From Patulibacter brassicae (GTDB lineage Bacteria > Actinomycetota > Thermoleophilia > Solirubrobacterales > Solirubrobacteraceae), in assembly GCF_033949425.1 (NCBI RefSeq), contig NZ_JAXAVX010000012.1, forward strand, positions 40,834 to 104,833: 64,000 nt of DNA, read 5' to 3'. How positions within the stretch are numbered: the stretch's first letter is position 1; each line of letters opens with the position of its first letter. The notes beneath the pieces are model-generated. The model was not told the origin of the DNA. It ran no database searches and saw only the letters and a program-made list of their open reading frames with translations. Positions 26,420 through 35,846 of this stretch are shown here, in pieces. The translations under genes were made by a program, and so were the position numbers.

Positions 26420-27828
26420 GGCGCGGCGCGCTCCAGCCGCGGGTAGTACGCGGTGCGGCCGTTGAACGTCCAGGGCCCCTGCGTGCGGCACGTCGGCGTC
26501 CCGCCCGTCGGCGGCACGATCAGCGGGTTGCGGACGTGCCGGCAGTCATAGGCCCGCAGCGAGCCGTCCCGGGCCAGCCCGCGCGACGCGCCGGGCTTCG
26601 GGTACGGGTTCGACGTGTTCGTCGGGAGCCGCTTCGTGTAGCCGCCGATGATCTCGTTCCAGACCGACAGGACCGCCGGGATGATGTGGACGTCTCGACC
26701 GCCGGGACCGCGGAACACGCCGTTGATCGTCGCCGGGATGTTCGAGAAGTTCGCGACGACCTCGTCGGTGTTCGCCGAGGCGAGCTGCAGGAACTCGATG
26801 AGCTCCCGCATCGCGGCGTAGGGCCCGCCGAGCGCCGGGCCGGCGACCGTCAGCGTCCGCTGCGCCGACGGCAGCGCGCGGTCGGCGATCCGCAGCGTCG
26901 TGGGCAGGCGGTCGAAGAGGCGCCGGAACTCCGGCAGATCGGCGTTGACGGCCCGTACCGCGGTCGTCAGCAGCGGCGCGGTCCCGCGCAGGGAGCCGGC
27001 CGCGATCCGCAGGTCGCCGCTCGCGTCGCCCAGCCGCGACGACGCGTCGCGCAGGGCCGCGAGGAACGCCGGCAGCTCAGCGACCGTGGCCTCCAGCGCC
27101 CGGTCCCGCCCGGCCGTCGTGCGGAGCACCGCGCGACCCTCGGTGATCGCGGCGGAGAGGTCGCTCGAGCGCCGGCCGACCGCGGCGAAGACCGCGCTGG
27201 AGGAGCGCACCATGTCGGCGAGCGCCGTGTCCTGCCCGCGCAGCTGGTCCAGCACGGTGTCGAGGTTGCGCACCGTGGGGGCGGTGCGGCCGATCGCCGC
27301 GTTCGCGGCGTCGGCACGGCCGTCGAACGCCCGGGCGATGCCCTGCGCCATCCCGCGGATGTCCCGGCGCGCGCCGGGCACGAAGGTCTGCAGGGCGTCC
27401 TCGAGCCGCTGCGTCGGCTGCACGCGCGTGGCGGACAGCCGGCCGCCGTCGGGGACCGCCGGCGCCGACCGCGGGCCGGGAGCGATCTCGACGTACCCCT
27501 CCCCGAGGAGCGACTTGCTGCGGACGGTCACGCGCGCGTCCCGCCGCAGCGGGGCGAACCGCGCGTCGAGCTCGAGCACGACGTCGGCACGCCGCCCGTG
27601 GACCGTGACGTCCTTGATCCGGCCGACGCTGACGCCGGCGATCCGCACGTCGTTGTTCGCGTACAGGGCGTCCGCGCGCGGCACGCGCACGGTGACCTCG
27701 TAGCCGCGCGGCTGCAGCGGCAGCTCGCCGCCGAAGGAGCGCCACAGGCCGATCGCGACCACGGCGCTGGCCAGGGCGAAGACGAGCGGGAACAGCACCG
27801 CGCGCCACGTGGGGGTCCCGGTCTCCAT
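26416..27828 (-). CDS. Mce-family lipid-transport protein, MceF position (locus 2)
   Basis: 470 residues; N-terminal anchor about residues 10-27, MlaD/Mce domain with NNDVRIAGVSVGRI (about 58-71), long helical region, C-terminal tail with paired Cys (CRHVRN, CRTQG) and an aromatic end. Sixth and last mce gene; its stop overlaps the start of a COX III-like gene and its start overlaps the preceding mce stop (TGATG). Confidence 0.9.
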   Translation of the reverse strand: METGTPTWRAVLFPLVFALASAVVAIGLWRSFGGELPLQPRGYEVTVRVPRADALYANNDVRIAGVSVGRIKDVTVHGRRADVVLELDARFAPLRRDARVTVRSKSLLGEGYVEIAPGPRSAPAVPDGGRLSATRVQPTQRLEDALQTFVPGARRDIRGMAQGIARAFDGRADAANAAIGRTAPTVRNLDTVLDQLRGQDTALADMVRSSSAVFAAVGRRSSDLSAAITEGRAVLRTTAGRDRALEATVAELPAFLAALRDASSRLGDASGDLRIAAGSLRGTAPLLTTAVRAVNADLPEFRRLFDRLPTTLRIADRALPSAQRTLTVAGPALGGPYAAMRELIEFLQLASANTDEVVANFSNIPATINGVFRGPGGRDVHIIPAVLSVWNEIIGGYTKRLPTNTSNPYPKPGASRGLARDGSLRAYDCRHVRNPLIVPPTGGTPTCRTQGPWTFNGRTAYYPRLERAAP

Positions 27829-29117
27829 CAGCGCGACCCTCCGGTGGTGGCGACCGCGGGGCACCCGCCGTCGGGGACGCCGAGCACGCCCTTCAGCAGC
27901 GGCCCGAGATCGTGGACCGCGCCGAGGGTCGAGCAGCTCACGAGCAACCCGACGCGGAAGAAGTTGCCGTGCGCGTCACCGGTCGAGGCCACCGAGTTCA
28001 GGTTGTGCGCGAACCAGTTGATCCAGTAGAGCATTCCCTCCTGCCGGCCCGCGGGGTTGTAGGCGAGCGAGTTCGCGAGGTACTGCGTGGTCTGCAGGAC
28101 CCGGGAGAGATCGGGGAGGACCGCGCTCGTCTGCCGCAGGGCCGGAGCGAGCTCCGTCGCGAGCGGCTGCGCGCGCCGCACGAGCGGCCGGAACTCCCGC
28201 TCGACCGTGTCGGCGAAGTCCCCGGCGAGCGGACGCAGGGTCCGCAGCGTCGGCGCCAGGCCGCGGATCGGCGGCTCGAGGTCGTCGAGCGCCGGGCGCA
28301 GCGCCGTCGACAGGGACCCCGCGCGGGTCAGCGCCTCGTTCGCGGCGCCCAGGGCGCCGGGCAGCTGGCGCAGGGTCGCGCGCAGCGGCCGATCCTGGCG
28401 GCGCAGCGCCGCGAGCGTCGTGTCGCCCGCCTGCACGAGCTGCGTGAGCTGGCCGTCGTCGGCCGCGGCCTCCGTGACCGAGGACAGGTTGTGGACGAGT
28501 CGCGAGAGCGCCCGGCGGCGGCCGTCGAGCGCCTCGCTCACCGCGCGCAGCTGCGCGACGGTCGGACCGAAGGAGACGAGCGCGCGGCGCAGGTCCGGCG
28601 CGCGGTCGGCCGTCCCCTCCCCGACGCTCGCCAGCAGCGCGGTGAGGAAGTCCCGCGTATCGGCGTCCAGGCCGTTGAGGAGCGTCGCGAGGGGCACCGG
28701 AGAGGTGGCGCGGCGCTGCGCGATGAGCCCGCCGTCGGGCATGACCCCGGCCTTCGGGGTCCCCGGGTCCAGCTCGATCCGCATGTCGGAGAGCGGGGTC
28801 ACCGGCCGCAGCTGCGCGCGGGCATCGCGGTAGACCCGCGGAAGCTGCCGCGCGTCGATCTGCAGGGTCACGTGCGCCTGGCGGTCGACGAGCTCGGCCT
28901 CGGTGATCGTGCCGACCTTCACGCCGGCGACGTTCACCGGCTGGCCGAACCCCGGCGCGACCCCGTCGGCCGCCGGCAGCACGACGCGCACGTCGTACAG
29001 CTCGCGGAACGGGACCGGGAAGCGCTGCTTCACGAGCAGGTAGCCGAGCGCCACCAGCCCAGCGGCGGTGAGCGCGAGGATCAGCGCGATCCGCCGCGCG
29101 TTGGGCGACGACGTCAT
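27828..29117 (-). CDS. Mce-family lipid-transport protein, MceE position (locus 2)
   Basis: 429 residues. N-terminal anchor about 10-28, Mce domain with GFGQPVNVAGVKVGTI, then helical repeats rich in Leu/Ala/Arg. In mycobacterial loci the fifth Mce is usually a lipoprotein; here no lipobox Cys is visible near the N-terminus, so it is probably anchored by its helix. The C-terminal part has LYWINWFAHNLNSVAS, which also occurs in related actinobacterial proteins. Confidence 0.9.
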   Translation of the reverse strand: MTSSPNARRIALILALTAAGLVALGYLLVKQRFPVPFRELYDVRVVLPAADGVAPGFGQPVNVAGVKVGTITEAELVDRQAHVTLQIDARQLPRVYRDARAQLRPVTPLSDMRIELDPGTPKAGVMPDGGLIAQRRATSPVPLATLLNGLDADTRDFLTALLASVGEGTADRAPDLRRALVSFGPTVAQLRAVSEALDGRRRALSRLVHNLSSVTEAAADDGQLTQLVQAGDTTLAALRRQDRPLRATLRQLPGALGAANEALTRAGSLSTALRPALDDLEPPIRGLAPTLRTLRPLAGDFADTVEREFRPLVRRAQPLATELAPALRQTSAVLPDLSRVLQTTQYLANSLAYNPAGRQEGMLYWINWFAHNLNSVASTGDAHGNFFRVGLLVSCSTLGAVHDLGPLLKGVLGVPDGGCPAVATTGGSR

Positions 29118-30649
29118 CGCGATCCTCCCTGGAGGCGCCCGCGGAGCTCCTGCAGCGCGGCCCGCGTCTCCCGCGCGCCGGCGGGCTTCGTGTCGATCCG
29201 GCGGAAGCCGCGGAACGCGGCGGCGTCGCGCCCGGTGCCGACCATCATCGCGAGGTCCGGCAGCCGCTGGGCGGCGCAGTCGGCGTCGATCCGCCGTGCG
29301 GGCCGCTGGTAGTTGCCCAGCCACTGCGGGCGCAGCGTCTGGAGGTCCTTCGGGACGAGGCCGAAGAGGTTCCCGAGTCCCGGGACCGCCCCGAGCAGCG
29401 CCCCGTCGCTGACCGTCAGCCCGGCGCGCAGCGTCGTGCCGTTGCCGTCGAAGCCCGGCGACCCGGACGCGAAGGTCGAGAAGGCGTGGAGCAGCTCGAG
29501 CCACGCGGGCTGGTCGACGCTCAGGTCGCCGTCGGGCACCCGCATGTTCAGCGCCGGCACCACGACGTTCGCGAGGCACGCGCCGAGCGACGCCGTGTAG
29601 GGCAGCGCGAAGCGCACCTGTCCGGCGAGCTGGGGCAGGTCGCCGACGGGCTGTCGCAGCTGCGCCACGAGCGCGCGCAGCTCGTCCGGTCGGCCGACGC
29701 GCTCGGCCTGGGCGAACGCCCGGTTCAGCGGGCGCAGGGTGGCCGGGAGCTCCGCGAGCGCGGGCCGCAGCGCGGCCGACACCCGTCGCAGCGACGGCAG
29801 GACGCCGTCGATCCGGCGCAGCGGGACGGCGGCCCCCGACAGGAGGCGGTCGGCGGCGACGAGCGAGGCGCCGACGTCCTGCTGCTGCTCGGCGAAGGTC
29901 CGGAGCACCGCCGAGTAGCCCGAGACGACGTCGGCCAGCGACGCGCGATCCGCGCCCAGCGCCCCGGTGAAGGACCCCGTCTGGCGCAGGGCGGCGGCGA
30001 GGTCGCGCGGCGCGCGCCCGCGGCTCGCGCGGGCCGCGCGGCGGACCGCGCCGAGGCTGCGGTCCAGCTCGACGCCGGCGCGGCGAAGGCCCGCGGCGCC
30101 GGAGGTCCCGTCGGCGCCCCGCCCGAACCCGTCCGCGAGGCCCGCGACGGTCCGCCGGAACTCGTCCCGCACAGGCCGGTCGAGGGTGCTGAGGACCTCG
30201 TCGAGCTGCACCGACCGCGACGTGCGCGAGGCGGGGATCGTGTCGTTGGCCGCGAGCGCCCGCCCGTGGGGGTCGCCGGGGACGACGTCGACGTAGAAGT
30301 TCCCCTCGAACGCCAGGCGCGCTCGCACGAGCAGCGTGTCGGTGGTGCGCAGGACGGTGTCGCGGTCGGCGATCCGCATCGTCACGAGGGCGGTGCCGTC
30401 CGGGGACGCGGTGACCGAGGTGACCTTCCCGATGTCCAGGCCGCCGGTGCGCACGGCGCTGTCGGCGCGCAGCTGCCCGGCGTCGCGGAAGATCGCCCGG
30501 ACCTCGTAGCCGCCGGGGGCGACGGCGTCGCGGGCGAACGCGAACAGCAGCGCGGCGACGATGAGCGCCACGCCGACGGCCGCCGACGCGACGAGTCGTC
30601 GTGGGGAGACCGACGCCGCGGGACGGGTCCGCTCGCGACGAGACCTCAT
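29114..30649 (-). CDS. Mce-family lipid-transport protein, MceD position (locus 2)
   Basis: 511 residues, ATG 30649. Anchor at about residues 20-42, Mce domain with DSAVRTGGLDIGKVTSV and FEGNFYVDVVPG, then a long helical region; the C-terminal 150 residues contain DNGT-like and QWLGNYQRPARRIDADC segments. Overlaps neighbours by 4 bases on both sides. Confidence 0.9.
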   Translation of the reverse strand: MRSRRERTRPAASVSPRRLVASAAVGVALIVAALLFAFARDAVAPGGYEVRAIFRDAGQLRADSAVRTGGLDIGKVTSVTASPDGTALVTMRIADRDTVLRTTDTLLVRARLAFEGNFYVDVVPGDPHGRALAANDTIPASRTSRSVQLDEVLSTLDRPVRDEFRRTVAGLADGFGRGADGTSGAAGLRRAGVELDRSLGAVRRAARASRGRAPRDLAAALRQTGSFTGALGADRASLADVVSGYSAVLRTFAEQQQDVGASLVAADRLLSGAAVPLRRIDGVLPSLRRVSAALRPALAELPATLRPLNRAFAQAERVGRPDELRALVAQLRQPVGDLPQLAGQVRFALPYTASLGACLANVVVPALNMRVPDGDLSVDQPAWLELLHAFSTFASGSPGFDGNGTTLRAGLTVSDGALLGAVPGLGNLFGLVPKDLQTLRPQWLGNYQRPARRIDADCAAQRLPDLAMMVGTGRDAAAFRGFRRIDTKPAGARETRAALQELRGRLQGGSR

Positions 30650-32124
30650 CGGGATCCTCCGATCGCGGCGGGCGGGTCGTCGAGCAGGCCCGCGGCGCGC
30701 GCCTGCCGCAGCAGCGCCGGGTCGGCGTCGGTGCGCACGGTGGTCCGCGCCTGCAGGCCCGCCGGGTTCGTCAGGCGCTGCCGACCGGGGGCGAACGGCT
30801 CGTTGCCGGCCTCGCACTCCTCGGCGTTCTCGCGCGGCGTGTAGTTCGTGTGGAGCGTCGGGAGGGGCTTCTCGTTCTGGAGCATCTCGAGCGGGCTGGC
30901 CCCGAAGTTCTTCAGGACGAGCGCGGCCATCGACGGTCCGTGGCCGACGCCGAGATCGCCCCACAGCGAGCTGAAGGTCTCGCCGAAGAGGCCGAGGCCG
31001 TTGCAGTGGACCTGCGCGTCGCGGAGGCCGGCGACCACCGGGGCGGCGGCGGTGAACGTCTCGCCGAGCTTGCGGACGGCGCCGTCGGGCTCGGGGCGCA
31101 GCGCGAACGCGCGCAGCGTCTCCGCCGTGCGCTGGAGCCGGGGGGCCGTGCGGTCCAGCGCGCGGAAGCCCACCGTCGCCGAGGCGAGGAACCCGATGAA
31201 GGTCCCCAGCCCCGACGGCAGGACGTCGGCCGCCGGCCGCAGGGCGCGCGCCGCGACGGCGAGGTCCCGGGCGGCGGGACCGAGACGCCGCAGCGCCGCG
31301 GTCGTCGTCCGTGCCGCCCCGGGGAACGTCTCCAGGGTGCGGGCGAGCGGGTCGCGGGCCCGGCGCAGGGCCGCGAACGTCCGAGCCCCGTCGTCGACGA
31401 GCCCGGCGAGGGCCTCGGCCTGGCGACCGAGCGGGCGGAGCATCGCGGCCGCGTTGGCGACGAACCCGTCGAGGTCGGTCCGCGGATCGTTCAGGGTGCG
31501 CGCGACGGCGGTCCCGGCCGGCAGCGCCCCGCGCAGGCCCTCGATCGCCGAGCCGATGTCGGGGCCGCGGCCGGCGAGCGCGCCGCCGACCTCGCGGATG
31601 CCGTGCTGGATGTCGGCCGAGGTCGAGCGCTCGAAGACGTCCAGTAGGTCCGTGAGCTGCACGGTCGGGCGGCTCTGCCGCACCGGCAGGAGCCCGCCGG
31701 CCGGCACGGTGCGCTTCGAGCGGCCGAGCTGGATGTCGAGGTAGCTGGCGCCGAGGACGGAGGCCGGGCGGACGGTGGCGATCGAGTCCACCGGGATCGG
31801 GTCGTGCGAACGGGGAAGCTTCACGCGCACGCGCGCGACGGGCTGCGCGGCGCCGGCGTCGTCGCGGGCCGGGATCGCCTCGACCTCGGTCACGAGCCCG
31901 ACCCGCTGGCCGGCGATCCGGACGTCGTTGGCGCGCACCAGGCGCTGGGCGTCGGCGAGGTCGACCGAGAGCTCGTACGACGGCTGGAGCGGGACGCCGG
32001 TGCTCGCGTTCCACGAGACGTAGAGCGCGAGCAGCAGCGCGGCGATCGCGGCGACCCCAGCCGCGACGAGGGCGCCCTTCGGCTCGTGCCGGCGACGGGT
32101 CGGATTGCGACGGAGCCGGATCAT
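30646..32124 (-). CDS. Mce-family lipid-transport protein, MceC position (locus 2)
   Basis: 492 residues, ATG 32124. Anchor about 19-39, Mce domain with ANDVRIAGQRVGLVTEV and GASYLDIQLG, then helical region. The C-terminal 140 residues include CNGLGLFGETFSSLWGDLG and a Cys-containing tail. Coupled to both neighbours. Confidence 0.9.
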   Translation of the reverse strand: MIRLRRNPTRRRHEPKGALVAAGVAAIAALLLALYVSWNASTGVPLQPSYELSVDLADAQRLVRANDVRIAGQRVGLVTEVEAIPARDDAGAAQPVARVRVKLPRSHDPIPVDSIATVRPASVLGASYLDIQLGRSKRTVPAGGLLPVRQSRPTVQLTDLLDVFERSTSADIQHGIREVGGALAGRGPDIGSAIEGLRGALPAGTAVARTLNDPRTDLDGFVANAAAMLRPLGRQAEALAGLVDDGARTFAALRRARDPLARTLETFPGAARTTTAALRRLGPAARDLAVAARALRPAADVLPSGLGTFIGFLASATVGFRALDRTAPRLQRTAETLRAFALRPEPDGAVRKLGETFTAAAPVVAGLRDAQVHCNGLGLFGETFSSLWGDLGVGHGPSMAALVLKNFGASPLEMLQNEKPLPTLHTNYTPRENAEECEAGNEPFAPGRQRLTNPAGLQARTTVRTDADPALLRQARAAGLLDDPPAAIGGSR

Positions 32125-33491
32125 CGGAGCAGCCGATCGAGCGCGCGACGCAGGTCGCGCTGGGTGGTCTGGGGCAGCGCGCCGAGCAGTCCGCCGGGCT
32201 GCTGCGCGGCCCGCGAGGTCGCCCGGCGGCCGCGTGCCTCGGCGGCCGGATCGTTGATCGGGATCCGGCCCCGGCCCGGTGCGCCGTACCGGTGCTCGCA
32301 GCCGCGCGCGGTCGCATCGAGCATGCAGCGGACCGCCGCGGTGACCGCGATCGTCGCGACGTGCCCGCTGCTGTCGGCGGTCGCCGACACCGTGGCCATC
32401 GAGTAGAGGAGGTTCGGCACCGACTCGAGCGCTCCGCGGTCGCGGGAGCTCTCCAGCAGCTCGCGCGCGTCGCGGGCCGGGGCCCCGAGCTGGCGGGTGG
32501 CCTGCGCGAGGTTCGTCACGAGCCGCTGGGTCCCGGGCACGGCGGCCCGGGTCGCGCGGAACGCCGGATCGATCTTCGCCAGCGCGGGCCGGGCGGCGTC
32601 CGAGAGCGGGCCCATGAGCGCGTTGAGGCGCGTGACGCCGGGCGCCGACCGGCGCAGGGCGTCGGCCGTGGGGAGCAGGTCGCGGCTGGCGTCGCGCAGG
32701 GCCGCCAGCGACGTCTCGGCCTCGCGCAGCAACGCCGGCGCGGCGGCGACGGACCGCTCGAGGTCGCGGTGCCGGCCCGCCGTCGTCGCGGCGACCTGTC
32801 GCGTCTCGCGCACGAAGCCGCGAACGGCTCCCCGGCGCGCGGCGAGGCTCGCGAGGACCCGGTCGGTGTCCGAGATCGCCGACTCGATGCTCGACCGCTG
32901 GCGGGCGAGGGTCGTGAGGAGGGCGCGCGCGCCGTCGAGCGCGGGGTTGGCGCGGCGCAGGACGGCGTTGACATCGCCGCCGCGGCCGCTCAGCCCGAGC
33001 CCCAGGTCGCTGATGAGCACCCGGGCGCGCTCGGTCACCGGCAGCGAGAAGGTGTCCAGCACCTGCTGGAGCTGCACCGACGCGGTCGTGCGCCCGACCG
33101 GCACCGTCGGCAGCGTCGTCCCGGAGCCGCGCGCGGTCGACAGCGCGGGGCGGCCGGGCGTGCCCGGCTCGCACTGGATGAAGCTCTCGCTGATGAACCC
33201 CTCGGGGAGGATCCGGCAGCGCGCGTCGGAGTGGAACGGCCCGAAGCGGCGGTCGATCCGCAGCTCGAACCGGGCGCGGTGGTCGGGCGTCAGCCGGACG
33301 TGCTCGACCTGGCCGACGCGGGCGCCCGCCACCTTCACGAGCTGTCCCGGGACGATCCCCTGGGCGGTGTCGAAGATCGCGGCGAACCGGTACGCGTCGT
33401 CGTCGCGCCGGTCGCCGCGGACGAGGATCGCCCCCACGAGCAGGAGCGCGACGAGCGCCGCGGCGAGCAGGGTGATCGACCTGCGGCTCAT
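32121..33491 (-). CDS. Mce-family lipid-transport protein, MceB position (locus 2)
   Basis: 456 residues, ATG 33491. Anchor about 6-25, Mce domain with GQLVKVAGARVGQVEHV and CRILPEGFISESFIQC, then LQQVLDTFSLPVTERARVL and helical repeats. Direct counterpart of the partial gene at the left window edge (1-767). Coupled to both neighbours. Confidence 0.92.
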   Translation of the reverse strand: MSRRSITLLAAALVALLLVGAILVRGDRRDDDAYRFAAIFDTAQGIVPGQLVKVAGARVGQVEHVRLTPDHRARFELRIDRRFGPFHSDARCRILPEGFISESFIQCEPGTPGRPALSTARGSGTTLPTVPVGRTTASVQLQQVLDTFSLPVTERARVLISDLGLGLSGRGGDVNAVLRRANPALDGARALLTTLARQRSSIESAISDTDRVLASLAARRGAVRGFVRETRQVAATTAGRHRDLERSVAAAPALLREAETSLAALRDASRDLLPTADALRRSAPGVTRLNALMGPLSDAARPALAKIDPAFRATRAAVPGTQRLVTNLAQATRQLGAPARDARELLESSRDRGALESVPNLLYSMATVSATADSSGHVATIAVTAAVRCMLDATARGCEHRYGAPGRGRIPINDPAAEARGRRATSRAAQQPGGLLGALPQTTQRDLRRALDRLLR

Positions 33492-34969
33492 CGTCCGTCC
33501 TCCTCGTCGTCGCGGGCGGGCAGGTCGAAGGCCTTCGAGCGGTCGTCGCCCGTGCAGACCGACGAGGTCTGGCAGAGCGCGCCGGGGTCGTTGACGAGCT
33601 TCGACATGCTCTGCGTGGGATCGCAGAGGCCCTGCCGCGGGAGCCACGGGCTCGACCCGTCGGGGGCCGGCGGCGCGCTGCCGCCGGGGCAGCGGTCGTT
33701 CTGCTTGCGCGCCGCGTTGAAGAGCCCCGGCACGAGCCCGCCCAGCGCCTCGGAGAAGCTCGGGATGATCGACGCGAGCGTGCCGCCCAGCGCGGTCTGC
33801 GGGTTCTGGACGAACTCGACCTTCAGGTAGTGGCCCTGCTGGTTGTACTGGCCGGTCGCGATGGTCACGAGGCCGTTGACCACGCCGAGCAGGAAGTCGG
33901 CGCCGTAGAAGCGCACGCCCTCGAGGATCGGCAGGGCCTTGCGCGTCCCGGCGTCGAGCGCCGGCAGGCCCTTCGCGATCAGCGGCTCGAGCGTCGGGAC
34001 CTCGCGCAGCGCGCGGTCGACCGACGGCAGCAGGGCCGTCGTCTCGCGCAGGGGCCCGCGCAGCGCGCCGACGGTCCTCGGGGTTCGGCGCAGGAACTCC
34101 CGCAACGGCGTCTCGGAGACGGGGACCTCGCGCAGCGTCGGGCGGAGCTCCTGGACGGTCGCGGCGACCCGGCGCAGCGTGCCTCCGGCCTGCCGCAGCA
34201 CGGCCGGCGCGTGGTCGAGCGCGCCCGCCAGCGCGGCGCGCTGCCGGCTGATCGCGCCGAAGGTGATCGCGGAGTCGCGCACGGCCCGCTCCAGGTCCGG
34301 GGCGCGCGACGCGACGGCCGACGACGCCGCGGCGGCGGTCGCGACGAGCCGCTCGAGCTGCGCCTGGTCGGAGCCGACCTCGGCCGCGACCGCGTCGACC
34401 TGCGCCATCGCCGGCTCGAGCTTGCGCAGCGTCCGGTTGAACGCGGGCGCGCCCGACCCGGCGAACATCGCGGCGCCGTTGGCGAACAGCGCCCGGAGGT
34501 CGCGCCGCATGGTCGGGGGGACGGAGCTGAGGATCGCGTCGAGGTCGACGATGCCTCGCGCGTCGCGGACCGCGAGCGATCCGCCGTCGGGGATCGCGGC
34601 GGCCGACCGCGGCGCCGTGCCGAGCTCGACGTAGCGGTTCGTCAGCGTCGCCTGACCGACGGAGCGGATCGTGGCGCGGGTCCCCTGGCGCAGCGGGACG
34701 AACCGGTCGTCCTCGATCCGCAGGGCGACGTCCGCATAGCCCCGGTCGTCGATCGAGATCGACGCGACCTTCCCGATCGGCACGCCGCCGACCTCGACGA
34801 GGCCCCCGTCGACGAGCTGGCCGGCGTTCGCGAACCGGGCGTGCACGACGTAGTCGTCGTCGGGGCGCAGGACGAGGAACGCCGCGAGCACGGCGACGAC
34901 GAGCAGCGCGACGGGCAGGAGGAGCCCGGCGCGGCGTCGCGTTCTCGAGGGACGAGACACGGCCGTCAT
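33488..34969 (-). CDS. Mce-family lipid-transport protein, MceA position (locus 2)
   Basis: 493 residues from ATG 34969, which overlaps the stop of the mini-ORF (ATGA). Anchor about 14-33, Mce domain with EVGGVPIGKVASI and QATLTNRYVELG. The Cys-rich tail (CPGGSAPPAPDGSSPW, GLCDPTQSM) matches the counterpart at 764-2251. First of six mce genes. Confidence 0.92.
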   Translation of the reverse strand: MTAVSRPSRTRRRAGLLLPVALLVVAVLAAFLVLRPDDDYVVHARFANAGQLVDGGLVEVGGVPIGKVASISIDDRGYADVALRIEDDRFVPLRQGTRATIRSVGQATLTNRYVELGTAPRSAAAIPDGGSLAVRDARGIVDLDAILSSVPPTMRRDLRALFANGAAMFAGSGAPAFNRTLRKLEPAMAQVDAVAAEVGSDQAQLERLVATAAAASSAVASRAPDLERAVRDSAITFGAISRQRAALAGALDHAPAVLRQAGGTLRRVAATVQELRPTLREVPVSETPLREFLRRTPRTVGALRGPLRETTALLPSVDRALREVPTLEPLIAKGLPALDAGTRKALPILEGVRFYGADFLLGVVNGLVTIATGQYNQQGHYLKVEFVQNPQTALGGTLASIIPSFSEALGGLVPGLFNAARKQNDRCPGGSAPPAPDGSSPWLPRQGLCDPTQSMSKLVNDPGALCQTSSVCTGDDRSKAFDLPARDDEEDGR

Positions 34970-35043
34970 CCGCCGATGGGGAGTCGCGGGTGGGGCGGGC
35001 CCATGTGGCACTGGGAGCCGCCGCGATGGAGCACGGCCGTCAT
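34966..35043 (-). CDS. 25-residue mini-ORF between yrbEB and mceA (locus 2)
   Basis: ATG at 35043 overlaps the yrbEB stop and the TGA overlaps the mceA start: both joints are ATGA. It encodes MTAV, a variable centre, and PPHPRLPIGG, like the locus 1 copy (2253-2330) in length, both ends and position. At the DNA level a 33-bp block is perfectly repeated (34958-34990 and 35032-35064, period 74), covering the end of yrbEB and the start context. The middle of the two mini-ORFs differs, with conserved Gln, His and Pro-Pro positions, which hints at constraint on the peptide or on the RNA. Confidence 0.5.
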   Translation of the reverse strand: MTAVLHRGGSQCHMGPPHPRLPIGG

Positions 35044-35846
35044 CCGCCGATGGGGAGTCGCGGGGATCCTCCCCAGAAGACCTGGGAGCCGATGATCCCG
35101 ATGAAGTGGACCCCGATGAGGTTCACGACCATCGCGCGGGCGGTGGCGGCGCCGACCTCGACCGGGCCGCCCCGGACGCGGTAGCCGTAGTAGCAGCCGA
35201 CGAGCACCACGAACGTCGCCATCGCGACGGCCTTCATGCCGGAGAAGAGGAGATCCTGGGGGCTCTGGAACTTCCAGAAGAGCTCGAAGTAGCCGCCCGG
35301 CGACACCTGCCCGAGCTGGACGACCGCGACGAGGTACGAGCCGACGTACCCGACGATGAGCGCCACGAGGTACATGGCGGGCAGCACGATCCACGTGCCC
35401 AGCAGCCGGGTCGAGCAGAGGTAGAGGACGGAGTCCATCCCCATGACCTCCAGCGCGTCGACCTCGTCGGTGATCCGCATCGTCCCGATCTCGGCGACGA
35501 AGCCGGTCGAGACCTTCGCGGCGAACATGTAGCCGAACGCGTAGGGCGTGATCTCGCGCAGGTCGCCGATCGCGGCGAACGCGCCGGCGACCGACGGCGC
35601 CCCGACCTGCTGGGCGGCATAGGAGCCCTCGACGCCGACGACGAGCCCGAGCGCGAAGACCATCCCGAGGATCACGACGAGCGAGCCGCTGATGAGCACG
35701 GCCGCCTGGCGGAGGACCTCGCTGCCGTACCGGAGCACGCGCCCGTCGACGACGCCGCCGAGCGTGCGCCCGGTGAGCGCCATGCCGTCGCCGAACCGCA
35801 GGACGCCGTCCCGGCCGCGATGCCAGAGGCGGATCGCGCTGCTCAT
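35040..35846 (-). CDS. YrbE/MlaE-family ABC transporter permease (second permease, locus 2)
   Basis: 268 residues, ATG 35846 overlapping the stop of the first permease (TGATG). MlaE domain with TGFVAEIGTMRITDEVDAL and VSPGGYFELFWKF; five to six hydrophobic helices; C-terminus RLPIGG. Nearly the same as the locus 1 permease at 2327-3118. Confidence 0.94.
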   Translation of the reverse strand: MSSAIRLWHRGRDGVLRFGDGMALTGRTLGGVVDGRVLRYGSEVLRQAAVLISGSLVVILGMVFALGLVVGVEGSYAAQQVGAPSVAGAFAAIGDLREITPYAFGYMFAAKVSTGFVAEIGTMRITDEVDALEVMGMDSVLYLCSTRLLGTWIVLPAMYLVALIVGYVGSYLVAVVQLGQVSPGGYFELFWKFQSPQDLLFSGMKAVAMATFVVLVGCYYGYRVRGGPVEVGAATARAMVVNLIGVHFIGIIGSQVFWGGSPRLPIGG

